A program made the position numbers and the translations under genes. The notes beneath the pieces were generated by a model that made no database searches, had not been told where the DNA came from, and saw only the letters and a program-made list of their open reading frames with translations. A DNA stretch of 64,000 bases, from NCBI RefSeq assembly GCF_021513255.1, contig NZ_CP090977.1, positions 186,001 through 250,000 on the forward strand, given 5' to 3'. The DNA is from Planococcus sp. 107-1 (GTDB taxonomy: Bacteria; Bacillota; Bacilli; Bacillales_A; Planococcaceae). Shown piece by piece: positions 45,666 through 57,832 of this stretch; within the stretch, counting starts at the first letter, position 1; the number at the start of each line of letters is the position of its first letter.

Positions 45666-46640
45666 ATGTTAAAAGATGTGTTTATCGGATTGTCGCAAAA
45701 TCAATTTTTGACAGCTGCTGCAAAGAAATACGGCCTTAAATTAGGCGCTCAAACAGTGGTAGCCGGGACAAATATTGAAGAGACAATCGCAAGTATCCGT
45801 GAATTGAATGCTCAAGGAATCAGCTGTACAGTTGATAATCTTGGAGAATTCGTTTTTGAAAAAGAAGAAGCATTAAAAGCGAAGAACAGTATTTTGGAAG
45901 TCATTGAAAGCATTCATGCGAACGGGGTAGACGCACATATTTCTTTAAAGCCTACTCAGATCGGTTTAGATATCGACTATGATTTCTGCTACGAGAATTT
46001 GAAGGAAATCGTGGATGCGGCAAGTAAATACGATATGCATATTAATATCGACATGGAAGATTATGGACATGTCCAGCCTTCCTACGACTTAATCGATGAA
46101 TTATTAAAAGAATACGATAACGTGGGAACCGTTATCCAATCTTATTTCTATAGAGCAGAAGATGACATAAAAGAACGGAAAGATCTTCGTCTGAGAATTG
46201 TTAAAGGCGCTTATAAAGAACCGGAAGAATACGCTTACCAGACGCGCGAAGAAATCGATGCGAATTTCATCGCTTTGATCGAATACCATCTATTGCATGG
46301 CAAGTTCACTTCGATCGCGACGCACGATCACCATATTATCAACCACGTCATCCAGTTTGTAGAAGAAAACGGCATTCCGTTGGAGAAATTCGAATTCCAG
46401 ATGCTTTATGGCTTCCGGAAAGACATGCAATTGGATTTGGCGAATAAAGGCTATAATTTCTGTACGTATGTGCCTTTTGGCGATGACTGGTACGGCTATT
46501 TCATGCGCAGACTGGCTGAACGCCCGCAGAACTTGAATCTAGTCGCAAAACAAGTATTCACTAAGCGGACGAATACGGCAATTGGGCTTGCAGCTGGTGC
46601 ATTCTTGCTCGGACGGCTCACTTCAAAAAAGAAAAAATAA
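45666..46640 (+). CDS. Proline dehydrogenase 1
   Basis: This 324-residue FAD enzyme (PutA/ProDH barrel) has NIDMEDYGHVQPSYDLI, VIQSYFYRAEDD, LRIVKGAYKEP and the C-terminal YVPFGDDWYGYFMRRLAERP. It oxidises proline to pyrroline-5-carboxylate at the membrane. A C-terminal hydrophobic segment (TAIGLAAGAFLLGRL) and a lysine tail suggest a membrane anchor that the second copy (58816-59724) lacks. No P5C dehydrogenase gene is nearby. AGGAGGG precedes the ATG. Confidence 0.92.
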   Translation: MLKDVFIGLSQNQFLTAAAKKYGLKLGAQTVVAGTNIEETIASIRELNAQGISCTVDNLGEFVFEKEEALKAKNSILEVIESIHANGVDAHISLKPTQIGLDIDYDFCYENLKEIVDAASKYDMHINIDMEDYGHVQPSYDLIDELLKEYDNVGTVIQSYFYRAEDDIKERKDLRLRIVKGAYKEPEEYAYQTREEIDANFIALIEYHLLHGKFTSIATHDHHIINHVIQFVEENGIPLEKFEFQMLYGFRKDMQLDLANKGYNFCTYVPFGDDWYGYFMRRLAERPQNLNLVAKQVFTKRTNTAIGLAAGAFLLGRLTSKKKK

Positions 46641-46643
46641 AGT

Positions 46644-46686
46644 AAAAGGAGTCGCCCCAAATACCTTTTGGGACGACTCCTTTTTT
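46644..46686. terminator. Bidirectional terminator between ProDH 1 and the MFS gene
   Basis: AAAAGGAGTCG pairs with CGACTCCTTTT, with flanking A/T runs. Confidence 0.9.
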
Positions 46687-47941
46687 ATTCGTCTGCAAGT
46701 TTTCGTTTTCCAAAGATAAAGTAATAGTAGATGGATGAGACGATATAAAGTCCAGCGGTGATGGTGAACGCATAAGCGTAGCCCCAGTAGGAGCCGAAAG
46801 CGACAACAAGTCCGGCAGCAAGCGGGCCCATGGTGGCCCAGCCGACATTGAAAACCACTTGGTTTAGCGAGTTCGCCAAACCTTTGTATTTATCATGGAC
46901 GACCTCCATAGCAATCGCGCTTTGAATCGGGTTGCCGGCATTCATCAAGGCTTGCCTCAAAAGAAAACCGATGGCAGCAAGAAACAGCGAAGTCGTATAA
47001 GCGGTCAAAATCAGAAACGGGATGGACAGTACTTGGAAGATGATCAAAGCTTTCACTTTGCCGACTTTCCGGACGAGCATAGGGCCGATCAACATCGCTA
47101 CAGCCGTCATCGCAGAGCCTAACGATAAAATAAGGCCGATATACGTATTCGAAGCATCAAATCGATTGGAAAAGTAGAGGTTCAAGTAGGGGACGACAAG
47201 TCCCGAGCCGAGTCCGATCAATAGGCTGGCAAACGAAAAATGAAAAATGACAATCAAATTCTTTTTAAGGTTGATGTCGTTTGCAGGTACAAGCGGATCA
47301 TGGCTAACTTTTTCTTCAATTTCAGTGGACCGGCTTTTTAAAGAAAGCAAAGGAATCAAGCCGCAGCTGTAAATGAAAGCCCCTGCAAGCAATGACCAGC
47401 GGATGGCATATACCGCTTCCATATCCAGGATGGTTTGAAATACATCTGAAATTACGCCGCCAAGCAGACTGCCGACGACATTTGCTACAGTCATCAAAGC
47501 AAAATAGATGCTGAACATCTGTACACGCTCCGAAGGTTTGGAATTCTCCGCTAGAAAAGGGACGCCTGAAACTTGTACAAAGGCCATGAAAAGCCCAGTG
47601 AGAAAAGCAGCTGTGACAAGGGGAGTTTCTGTAATCGTAAAGCTGCGATAAAAAAGGGTCATAGCCCCAAAAACGGCACCGGCAATGATGATCCATTTCC
47701 TTCCGAACCGGTCGCTCAAGAAGCCAGCCGGAATCAGCATAAGAGCTGAGGCTGTTGCAGTCATGGAAATTACTTTGCCATTGACGGTTTCGGGCATGCC
47801 GAGTTCTTTAATATAGAGGTTATACATCACCATAAAAACGCCTAACCCGATTTGGATTAAAACATTTGCCAGCATAAAGAATTTAATATTGCGGTTATAG
47901 GAGGAGAAATTCAACTTCCAATTGTCGATCCAAGCCTTCAT
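46685..47941 (-). CDS. MFS transporter
   Basis: This 418-residue protein has twelve predicted helices and MFS motif A in the loop after helix 2 (GFLSDRFGRKW). The central cytoplasmic loop (about residues 190-220) is charged. The substrate is unknown, though the general look is of a drug or sugar exporter. The start ATG at 47941 has only a weak ribosome binding site (GAGTGG). Confidence 0.87.
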   Translation of the reverse strand: MKAWIDNWKLNFSSYNRNIKFFMLANVLIQIGLGVFMVMYNLYIKELGMPETVNGKVISMTATASALMLIPAGFLSDRFGRKWIIIAGAVFGAMTLFYRSFTITETPLVTAAFLTGLFMAFVQVSGVPFLAENSKPSERVQMFSIYFALMTVANVVGSLLGGVISDVFQTILDMEAVYAIRWSLLAGAFIYSCGLIPLLSLKSRSTEIEEKVSHDPLVPANDINLKKNLIVIFHFSFASLLIGLGSGLVVPYLNLYFSNRFDASNTYIGLILSLGSAMTAVAMLIGPMLVRKVGKVKALIIFQVLSIPFLILTAYTTSLFLAAIGFLLRQALMNAGNPIQSAIAMEVVHDKYKGLANSLNQVVFNVGWATMGPLAAGLVVAFGSYWGYAYAFTITAGLYIVSSIYYYFIFGKRKLADE

Positions 47942-48713
47942 AGCCGTCCACTCATTTCGTCTTTTTAATATTTCGCCTCTCTAAATATAAAGTTTTCAAA
48001 GTTCGAAAGCAAACAGTAAATTTTGAATCTACCGCTTTTATAATCAATAAGTCCTTTCTGGTCGAATAGGTACTAAAACTCATAGTCATGATAACGATAG
48101 AAGAGGAGACCCAAACACTTAAAATAAGTCCGGAGAAAAGCACGGCTGGTTATAACGGAGAAAAGAAAATAAGAAACTGCAAATTTTAAGGAAATGAAAA
48201 TTATAGAGCTATTTATTTACAGCAAAGTTACAAAAATGACAAACAGGTTAAAATAGGCAGAATGTACGTGTGATTACTAAGAATTATATTATTTATTTGA
48301 GATTCATAAAAAAGTGAAAGTCTGGAATAATTTTCAAGTGGGTGCATCGGTTCATTTTAGAAAATTAGGGGGATTAGAAAGTGGGGGGAATAAGATCGAT
48401 AATTGCTTTGAATCCTTTATTCTAGATGGAATAAGACTAATTTCTATATTTCCAAATCACTATTTTGGTTCTTTAGGCATGCATTGAGCTATTAGGTATA
48501 GTTTATCAATTCAAAAAATTCAATAATATTACATATTTTTTTCTTGTATAGTGTTAACAACAACTTAGACAAGAGAAATGACACCAAGACGCTGGGCACC
48601 AAAAATATTGGGGGAAGGGGGACAGGTGTATTTTTTTGTCTTCTTATATCGGCTAAGGGACAAAAGGCAAGTAAGAGGAAAAAGATGTTGTGAATTTGGA
48701 GGGAGGAACAATA
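47942..48713. other. Long AT-rich intergenic region upstream of the secreted protease
   Basis: About 770 bases with no supported gene. Several short frames exist (for example 47952-48143 on - and a GTG frame near 48313-48490 on +), but none has a ribosome binding site or a recognisable product. A TATAGT -10-like element at about 48545 without a good -35 is the only promoter hint. The length suggests a complex regulatory region for the protease. Confidence 0.5.
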
Positions 48714-51700
48714 TTGAGTAAGAAAAAAGGTCCTATTAAAGCTTTTAGTTTAGCAGCTTCCTTACTTATGGCGTTTTCACTTGTGGCACCAGGTGCTGCA
48801 AGCGCGGAAACGGCAAGCAAATTGCACCAATCGGTAAATGATTCCAATATAATTGCCAAAGAAAAGTTGAGCAGCAGGCTATTGACTAATTTCAAAGGCG
48901 AAGAAAAAGTTACGTTTCTGATTAAATTTAAAGAAAAGGCAGAAACAGAAGAAGTAGCTGACTCGATTAAAAAAAGTGCAGAAAAAGCCGCTTTATCTTC
49001 TGCCAAATCAAAGCTCGCCCAGCGCTCTGCAGTAGTTTCTGAGTTGAAAGCGACGGCCCTTGAAGAGCAGCAGAATGTCAAAGAGTATCTTGAAAAAGAA
49101 GTGGCAAAAGGAAATGCGGAAGACCTCAATTCGTATTATATAGTCAACGGCATGGCAGTAACAGCGACCAAGGAAGTAGCTGAAAAAGTAGCGGCTTTTG
49201 CTGAAGTCGAAAAAGTATTGCCGAATGAAACGCGCCAATTGTTTACAACAAAAACACCGAATGCCGAAACGCCTAAATCAACTGTTGCGAATGTTGAGTG
49301 GAGTGTCGAGCGTGTGAAAGCTCCAGAAACTTGGGATCTTGGGATCGACGGCGCCGGAACGGTTGTTGCGAGCATTGATACAGGTGTCCAGTGGGACCAT
49401 CCGGCATTAAAAGAAAAGTATCGTGGATACAATGCGGCAACGGGTGAAGCCAACCATGACTTTAACTGGTTTGATGCAACGGCTGGCCAATCAGCCCCTT
49501 ATGACGACCAAGGGCACGGCACGCATGTAACTGGAACAATGGTCGGAAGCGAACCCGATGGCTCTAACCAAATCGGTGTCGCCCCGGGTGCTAAATGGAT
49601 TGCGGTCCGGGCATTTACAGCTTCTGGAGGCACAGATGCTGATTTGTTGGAAGCAGCTGAATGGATTTTAGCTCCGACCGATTCAGAAGGCAATACCCGT
49701 GTGGACCTAGCACCGGATGTTGTGAATAACTCATGGGGAGGCGGGCCTGGTTTGGATGAATGGTACCGCGATGTCGTCGTCAACTGGCGCGCAGCTGAAA
49801 TCTTCCCGGAATTCTCTGCAGGAAATACGACATTGTTTAACCCGGGCGGCCCAGCATCTGTTGCAGCTCCAGCCAATTACCCGGAATCATTTGCGACAGG
49901 CGCAACAGATATTAACAATAAAGTAGCTGATTTTTCATTAAGAGGACCATCTCCATATGATGAAATCAAACCAGACGTTTCTGCACCGGGCGTCAATATT
50001 CGTTCTTCTGTTCCGGGCAGTGGTTATGAAGGCGGTTGGAATGGCACATCGATGGCTGGGCCGGCAGTGGCAGCGACTGCAGCATTGCTTCGCCAAGTGG
50101 ACGCAGGTCTCACTGTGGATGAAATGGAGCAGATTCTTCTCGATACTGCGACACCACTGACGGACAGCACCTATCCTGAATCGCCGAATCACGGTTACGG
50201 CTACGGACTGGTCGATGCCTATGAAGCAGTCAGTTCCATCTTGGACGGCATCGGCAAATTGGAAGGGCAAGTTTCGAAGCAAGGCGATGATGTGGAAGCT
50301 CCGACTTTCGAGCACACAGCACCAGCAGAAACTTATGAAGGAATGGAGTTGCCGTTAACGGTTTCGGTACAAGACAATATCAGCATTTCTTCTGTGAAGT
50401 TGAATTACTTGGATGAAAACGGTGACTGGCAACAACTTGATGCCGCCCGCGCATCCGGAGATTTCAAATCCGGTTCATTTAAAGCGGTGGTTCCGGGAAC
50501 AGCGGTTTCAGGTGAATCGTTCATTTACAAATGGACCATCAATGATTTTGGCAATAATGAAGTTTCTTCTGAAGAATACACGGTCGAAGTAAAACCAGGA
50601 ATCACGATCGGGTACTTTGAAGATTTTGAAGATGCAGCAGCAGGCTGGACTTCATTTGGTGAAATGAATAGCTGGGAACAGGGAGTTCCGACTTCAGGTC
50701 CTGGAAATGCAGCATCAGGCGAGAATGTCTATGCGACTAATTTGGATGGGGCTTATGATTCCAATATGAACGCAACACTTGTACTGCCGCCGGTAGATTT
50801 GCCGGAAGGCCAAGCGTATTTGCAGTTCAAGCATTGGCACAGTTTCGAACAATCAGCGTCTGGGACTGCTTGGGATTATGGCCATGTATTCGTTTCTTCC
50901 GATCAGCGAGAATGGACGCAATTGCAGACCTTCCAAGGCGAGACTGGAGAATGGGCGGATGCAGAAGTCGATCTGCGCGACTATAGCGGACAGCGCATTT
51001 ATCTGGCATTCAATACCTATTCAGATGGCAGTGTCGTCAAAGACGGCTGGTATATCGATGACGTGGCATTAGCTGATGTTTCAGAAACTGGAAAAGTTTC
51101 GAAAGGGAAAAATGCAAAAGGACATTCAGCGAATAAAGGAAATGGCAAAGCAAATGCAAAAGGTGCAGTGAATAGAGGAATCGGATTGGGTCTTGTGAAA
51201 GACAAGGATAAAGAATCCGTGAAGAACCCGATTGATCCAGCGAAGATCCATCCAATCATTCCGGCTAAAGAAGAATTGCCGTCGGTAGAAGTTCCAGCCA
51301 ATCCGACTTTATTGCCGCTTGGTGCACAAGTGAGAGTATTGGAATCCGGGCGCTCGGTTTACTCGAACCCTGCGGATGGAACATATACCTTAACGCATAC
51401 ACCGGGTGATTATACTGTAAAAGCGGAAGCATACGGTTATCAATCGGAAGAGAAAGCGGTAACGATTGAAGCGGATGCAACAACGCAAGCAAACTTTACG
51501 CTGGAAGAAGTTTCGCAAAATACAGTAAGCGGGACGATCACCGATGAAGCGACAGGTGAAGGAATTGAAGGGGCGACGGTTCTTCTGGTGGAAGACGCCA
51601 ATATCTCCCCTGTCGAAACTGCGGAAGATGGCAGTTATTCATTGAGCGCGTATGAAGGTGAATATACGTTGAAAGTGGTGGCAAGAGGCTATTACAGCAA

Positions 51701-53090
51701 AGAAGTTCCTGTAACAATCGGTGCTGAGGCAGTGGAAGTCAGCTTGGCACTTGAGCCATTCTATACGTATCCGGGCGGAGAAATCGGCTACGATGACGGC
51801 AGCGCAGAAAACGCACGTGCGTATAACGCAGCAGGAAACGCATGGGCTGTGAAAATGTCGCTTCCTGAAGGCAAGGAATCCGGTATTGTCACGGACGGCG
51901 TATTCCGCTTCTGGGATACGGAATGGCCGAGCCCGGGCGGTACAGAATTTGCTGTAGAAGTATGGGATGCTTCGGGTGCAGAGGGCACACCAGGCAAAAT
52001 GCTGGCAGGTCCGATTGATGGAGAAGCTTTGCGCAACGGGGAGTGGACAGTTGTCGACTTGGCGGAATACAATATCGTGGTTGAAGGCGACTTCTATATG
52101 GTTTATCGCCAGACAGTTGCGAACCCGAACTCTCCTGGGCTTGCGACAGATGAAACTGGTGAAAATGCGAAGAGAAGTTATCAGCATGTCTCTGGAGCTT
52201 GGTCACCGGTTCCGGCAGAAGAAGGGAATTATATGATCCGGGCACGCGTCAGCTATGAAGTGAACGCACCGGTCATCACATCCCCTAAAGATGGGCAGGT
52301 TACAAATGAAGCGAACGCAGTAGTGGAAGGAAAAGCTTCTCCTACGACGATTATTGAATTGGAGAATAATGGCGAAGAAGCCGGAACAGTGGAAACAGCC
52401 GCTGACGGAACATTCGAATTGCCAATTGAATTGGAAGAAGGCAGCAATGAACTGGTCGCTGTTTCAACGCTCGATGGGCAGGAAACAGGTGAATCTTCTC
52501 CTGTAACCGTTGTGTTGGATACGGAAGCGCCGGATCTTACGATTACTAATCCAGTGGATGGTGAAAAAACAAATCGTGAAACGGTGACTGTAGAAGGAAC
52601 GATTGCTGATGAGCACTTGGAAGCAGTAACAGTCAACGGACAAGCGGCAGCTATTGTAGACGGCAAATTCTCCAAACGCATTTTGCTGGATAACGGCACT
52701 AATGTAATTGAAGTAAAAGCGGTCGATGCTGCAGGCAATGAAGTTTCAGAAACTGTGACAGTTACCGCTCAATTTACCGCTCCTGCCATTGAAAACTTGA
52801 CGCCTTCAGAAGACGTTCACTTGACCACGGGCAGAAGCGTGAAAATCGAATTTGATTCAGCGCCAGGCTTAAAAGCCAGCTTCACGATTCATATGCCATT
52901 GACCAATGTGTCAAATGCAACTGAATTGCCGATGATGGAGCAAGGCGATGGGCATTATGTGGGTTATTGGACTGTTCCTTATGGCACCACTGCCAATGGA
53001 GCAATGATTGAAGCGAAAGTGGTCGACAGCTTTAAGAACGAAACACGAAAAGCGGCTGCCGGCAAATTGTACATCAACATCGAAGACTAA
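48714..53090 (+). CDS. bpr: Secreted multidomain subtilisin (bacillopeptidase F-like)
   Basis: This 1458-residue S8 protease has a signal peptide (about 1-30), an I9-type propeptide (about 55-170), a catalytic domain with Asp in ASIDTGVQ (about 222), His in HGTHVTG (about 268) and Ser in NGTSMAGP (about 446), then an immune-inhibitor-A/MAM-like domain (YFEDFEDAAAGW...), a Lys/Asn-rich linker, two carboxypeptidase-regulatory repeats (GTITDEATGEGIEGATV), another beta domain and bacterial Ig-like repeats near the end. The order and size match B. subtilis Bpr (about 1430 residues). TTG 48714 is the start, 8 bases after GGAGGGAGG; an upstream GTG at 48690 precedes that site. Confidence 0.9.
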   Translation: MSKKKGPIKAFSLAASLLMAFSLVAPGAASAETASKLHQSVNDSNIIAKEKLSSRLLTNFKGEEKVTFLIKFKEKAETEEVADSIKKSAEKAALSSAKSKLAQRSAVVSELKATALEEQQNVKEYLEKEVAKGNAEDLNSYYIVNGMAVTATKEVAEKVAAFAEVEKVLPNETRQLFTTKTPNAETPKSTVANVEWSVERVKAPETWDLGIDGAGTVVASIDTGVQWDHPALKEKYRGYNAATGEANHDFNWFDATAGQSAPYDDQGHGTHVTGTMVGSEPDGSNQIGVAPGAKWIAVRAFTASGGTDADLLEAAEWILAPTDSEGNTRVDLAPDVVNNSWGGGPGLDEWYRDVVVNWRAAEIFPEFSAGNTTLFNPGGPASVAAPANYPESFATGATDINNKVADFSLRGPSPYDEIKPDVSAPGVNIRSSVPGSGYEGGWNGTSMAGPAVAATAALLRQVDAGLTVDEMEQILLDTATPLTDSTYPESPNHGYGYGLVDAYEAVSSILDGIGKLEGQVSKQGDDVEAPTFEHTAPAETYEGMELPLTVSVQDNISISSVKLNYLDENGDWQQLDAARASGDFKSGSFKAVVPGTAVSGESFIYKWTINDFGNNEVSSEEYTVEVKPGITIGYFEDFEDAAAGWTSFGEMNSWEQGVPTSGPGNAASGENVYATNLDGAYDSNMNATLVLPPVDLPEGQAYLQFKHWHSFEQSASGTAWDYGHVFVSSDQREWTQLQTFQGETGEWADAEVDLRDYSGQRIYLAFNTYSDGSVVKDGWYIDDVALADVSETGKVSKGKNAKGHSANKGNGKANAKGAVNRGIGLGLVKDKDKESVKNPIDPAKIHPIIPAKEELPSVEVPANPTLLPLGAQVRVLESGRSVYSNPADGTYTLTHTPGDYTVKAEAYGYQSEEKAVTIEADATTQANFTLEEVSQNTVSGTITDEATGEGIEGATVLLVEDANISPVETAEDGSYSLSAYEGEYTLKVVARGYYSKEVPVTIGAEAVEVSLALEPFYTYPGGEIGYDDGSAENARAYNAAGNAWAVKMSLPEGKESGIVTDGVFRFWDTEWPSPGGTEFAVEVWDASGAEGTPGKMLAGPIDGEALRNGEWTVVDLAEYNIVVEGDFYMVYRQTVANPNSPGLATDETGENAKRSYQHVSGAWSPVPAEEGNYMIRARVSYEVNAPVITSPKDGQVTNEANAVVEGKASPTTIIELENNGEEAGTVETAADGTFELPIELEEGSNELVAVSTLDGQETGESSPVTVVLDTEAPDLTITNPVDGEKTNRETVTVEGTIADEHLEAVTVNGQAAAIVDGKFSKRILLDNGTNVIEVKAVDAAGNEVSETVTVTAQFTAPAIENLTPSEDVHLTTGRSVKIEFDSAPGLKASFTIHMPLTNVSNATELPMMEQGDGHYVGYWTVPYGTTANGAMIEAKVVDSFKNETRKAAAGKLYINIED

Positions 53091-53096
53091 AATGAG

Positions 53097-53130
53097 AACC
53101 GGAAGGGGTGGTTGGCCCCTTCCGGTTTTT
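53097..53130 (+). terminator. Terminator of bpr
   Basis: AACCGGAAGGGG pairs with CCCCTTCCGGTT, then T5. Confidence 0.9.
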
Positions 53131-53197
53131 GTATGGCAAAACCTTTCAAGGTGATAAGATGAAAAGAGAATTTATTCGCGGAGGGGGATTAAAGTTA

Positions 53198-53590
53198 ATG
53201 TATCAAACCACATTATCGCCACGAGTTTCCGAAACCGATGGCGTCGGCCACATCAATAATACGACTTTGCCTGTCTGGTTCGAAGCAGCCAGGAATCCGT
53301 TATTCAGCCTGTTTACACCAGACCACGATTTTGCCAAGTGGAAAATGGTGATCGTCAAAACAACCTTGGAATTCGTTAAACAGGTTTATTTTGGCACAGA
53401 TGTGGAAGTGCGTGTCTGGGTGAAGAAAATCGGCAATTCCAGTTTAGAGCTGTACGAAGAGCTTTATCAGGACGGCAAAGTTTGCGCAAAAAACAGCGTA
53501 ACCTATGTAAACTACAATCTTGCTGAGCAGAAATCCGAAAAAATTCCGGAAGAAATCCGCGCTGAACTCGAAAAACATTTATATGTTTAG
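53198..53590 (+). CDS. Hotdog acyl-CoA thioesterase (4HBT/YbgC type)
   Basis: This 130-residue protein has RVSETDGVGHINNTTLPVWF, the ETDxxGHxNN motif of 4-hydroxybenzoyl-CoA-type hotdog thioesterases with the catalytic Asp. The C-terminal region (NSVTYVNYNLAEQKSEKIP) fits the fold. It hydrolyses short or aromatic acyl-CoAs. GGAGGGGG lies 10 bases before ATG 53198; earlier in-frame starts have weaker sites. Confidence 0.85.
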   Translation: MYQTTLSPRVSETDGVGHINNTTLPVWFEAARNPLFSLFTPDHDFAKWKMVIVKTTLEFVKQVYFGTDVEVRVWVKKIGNSSLELYEELYQDGKVCAKNSVTYVNYNLAEQKSEKIPEEIRAELEKHLYV

Positions 53591-53675
53591 CCAACTCCGT
53601 GAGGCCCCGGAAGCAGCCGTAAGAGTTTCGATCCAGTGAATTATTCGAATTCTCTTTTATTTTCGTATATCTTGA

Positions 53676-55876
<2,201 letters not shown>

Positions 55877-55885
55877 CTGAACACA

Positions 55886-55921
55886 CAAAAACGGGCCTGC
55901 TTTATGCAGAGCCCGTTTTTT
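55886..55921. terminator. Bidirectional terminator after pbuX
   Basis: AAAAACGGGC / GCCCGTTTTT stem, shared with the convergent esterase gene. Confidence 0.9.
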
Positions 55922-56915
55922 AATGGCTATTGACGAATAAAAAATTCAAGGTTCTTTTCAAAGCCTCTTGAGCTTCTTCGGTATCTAGGGCATATTGATA
56001 TTCGTGCTTCAATTGCTTATTGCTGCCTTCAAAAAAGAGGCTTTCCACTGGGACATTTTGATGAAGCAGCTGTTCTTTCAGTTCTTCGGATTGACTGACG
56101 AAAGGATCGGCATCACCGACCGTCATAAACACGGGCGGATAAGCTTCTGTGATGTGGTTAACCGTCGATAGCTCATCGATGCGTTCAAACGACTCGAAAA
56201 CTTCAGTTCCGGTATAGGCAGCCAAAAAGTTTTCGAGATTCGGGAACTGGGTGGCACGCACCGTATCCATATCATATAAGCCACAAAACAGGACAGCACC
56301 TTTCAATTGCTCGGCATTTGCAGCAGGAAGAATATTCATTGCTGCTGCCAACTCGGCATTTGAAATGACCGCAGCAACTTGGCTGGAAATTTGCGCTCCA
56401 GCTGAATCCCCGCCGATAAAAAGCCGCTCCATGTCGCCGCCGTATTGCGCCGCATTCGCCATCAAAAATTCAATCGCTTCGTTTGCCTGGAAAATCGGTC
56501 CAGGGTATTTCTGTTCGGGTGCTAAAGCATAGTTGATATTGGCTACGACATAGCCCCCGTCAGCTAAAGTCATCGCATAGTCTTGCCGGCTGTCTTTGGA
56601 ACCGCCGATATAGCCTCCACCGTGGATCCATAGCACAACGGGCATGTTTTCGGATTGATTTTTAGGATAATAAATATCTAAAATAGCATCTTTCGTGTCA
56701 CTGTATCTCAAGTTTTTTACGACTTCTACATTTTCCTGAATCTCAAAGAAATTGGGCGGCGGAGCATAAGCTGAGAAGCTTGCGACCTTTTTAGAAGCAG
56801 ATGCATCGGAAGAGGTGGCAATTTGATCGCCTATGAAAATAGACAGCATAAGCCCAATTAAAAAGAATGGAATCAACCATCTCCGTTTTCCGTAAAACAG
56901 CTCTTTTTTCTCCAC
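55920..56915 (-). CDS. Membrane-anchored alpha/beta-hydrolase (esterase/BD-FAE-like)
   Basis: This 331-residue protein has a signal-anchor helix (WLIPFFLIGLMLSIFIG, about 13-30), the oxyanion motif LWIHGGGYIGGS and the nucleophile in GGDSAG, with an acidic residue in VGDADPF and His in LKHEYQ completing the triad. This is the hormone-sensitive-lipase/BD-FAE (feruloyl esterase-like) pattern. The substrate is an ester at the cell surface. GTG 56915 lies after GGGGAGATGGA; longer starts are possible. Confidence 0.85.
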   Translation of the reverse strand: MEKKELFYGKRRWLIPFFLIGLMLSIFIGDQIATSSDASASKKVASFSAYAPPPNFFEIQENVEVVKNLRYSDTKDAILDIYYPKNQSENMPVVLWIHGGGYIGGSKDSRQDYAMTLADGGYVVANINYALAPEQKYPGPIFQANEAIEFLMANAAQYGGDMERLFIGGDSAGAQISSQVAAVISNAELAAAMNILPAANAEQLKGAVLFCGLYDMDTVRATQFPNLENFLAAYTGTEVFESFERIDELSTVNHITEAYPPVFMTVGDADPFVSQSEELKEQLLHQNVPVESLFFEGSNKQLKHEYQYALDTEEAQEALKRTLNFLFVNSH

Positions 56916-57103
56916 TTTACATCCATCTCCCCGCAAGTTTCTTTCTCTTACCGCTAATTTCTATCTTAAGGTCCTGCCCTTAGAAAAAGACAGTGAATAT
57001 TGTACCAATGTGACAAATATAACAAAAAAGTTTCATTTTGAAAAAGGATTGGCTCGATTCTCATAAGGGTATCTTAGTAGTTGAGCGATTTTGACGGGAT
57101 GTG

Positions 57104-57781
57104 ATGAACGTGTTTGGATTGGCTGATTTGTTATCATTAATTATTTCTGCATTTATTATTCTGCCCGTTGTGATTTTCATTAGAGAAACCGGTTATTTGC
57201 TGGTCAGTGCCATTTTTGGCGTGAAAAATCCGAGGCTGACAATCGGTTCCGGCCCACGCATCGTTAAGATTTGGATGTTCGATATCCGGAAGTACTACCA
57301 TTTATACAGTTGGTATTCTTATGACGATTTGCGCTCAAAAGGGAAGATTGCCTACACCTTTATCTATGCCGGGCCTATTTTAATCAATATGGCCGTTGCA
57401 TTTGCGATAAACGCGATGCTTGCTAACGGCCTGCTCGAAGAATACAGAACTTTTTGGGATCGTTTTGTTTTCTATGCTTTTTATTATGTTCTTTTTGATA
57501 TTGTGCCGATGAAAACGGCGAATGGCAAACCCAATAATGGATTGATCATTTATGAAATGCTGCGCTACGGCAGAAGAACGGATTATAACGAAGAGCCTTT
57601 CATTCCATCTACTACCGAGGTTGAAGAGCAGTACCAGGAAGAGATGGAGCATATTGAAGAGCTAAAAGAGCAGCAGAAGGAACAAATAGAAAAGGAAACG
57701 GAAGAGGAAAAGCAAAAATTAGAAGAGCAGAAAGAGCTTGAAAAAGAAAAGTTGGCCAAGCAAAAAGAGAATAGCGAGTAA
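57104..57781 (+). CDS. Degenerate M50/site-2-protease-like membrane protein
   Basis: This protein of about 225 residues has an N-terminal membrane helix followed by VIFIRETGYLLVSAIFGVK, which aligns with the HExxH helix of M50 metalloproteases but has Arg and Tyr in place of the two zinc histidines. The later VPMKTANGKPNNGLIIYEM resembles the NPDG-type third-ligand region without the acidic residue. Two to three more helices are present, and the C-terminal 60 residues form a Glu/Lys/Gln-rich coiled coil. It is probably a catalytically dead homologue acting as a scaffold or binding protein. Start by ATG 57104; the ribosome binding site is weak. Confidence 0.6.
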   Translation: MNVFGLADLLSLIISAFIILPVVIFIRETGYLLVSAIFGVKNPRLTIGSGPRIVKIWMFDIRKYYHLYSWYSYDDLRSKGKIAYTFIYAGPILINMAVAFAINAMLANGLLEEYRTFWDRFVFYAFYYVLFDIVPMKTANGKPNNGLIIYEMLRYGRRTDYNEEPFIPSTTEVEEQYQEEMEHIEELKEQQKEQIEKETEEEKQKLEEQKELEKEKLAKQKENSE

Positions 57782-57832
57782 AGCCAAAATGGTACGATAG
57801 AATGGAGAAAAGAGTTGAAGGAGAATGATAGC

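Noticed and set aside
47952..48143. 63-residue hydrophobic frame on - upstream of the MFS gene
   Set aside because: No ribosome binding site, AT-rich DNA and no similarity recognised.
48313..48490. Frame of about 58 codons beginning GTG in the region before bpr
   Set aside because: No ribosome binding site and the sequence resembles nothing known; likely random.
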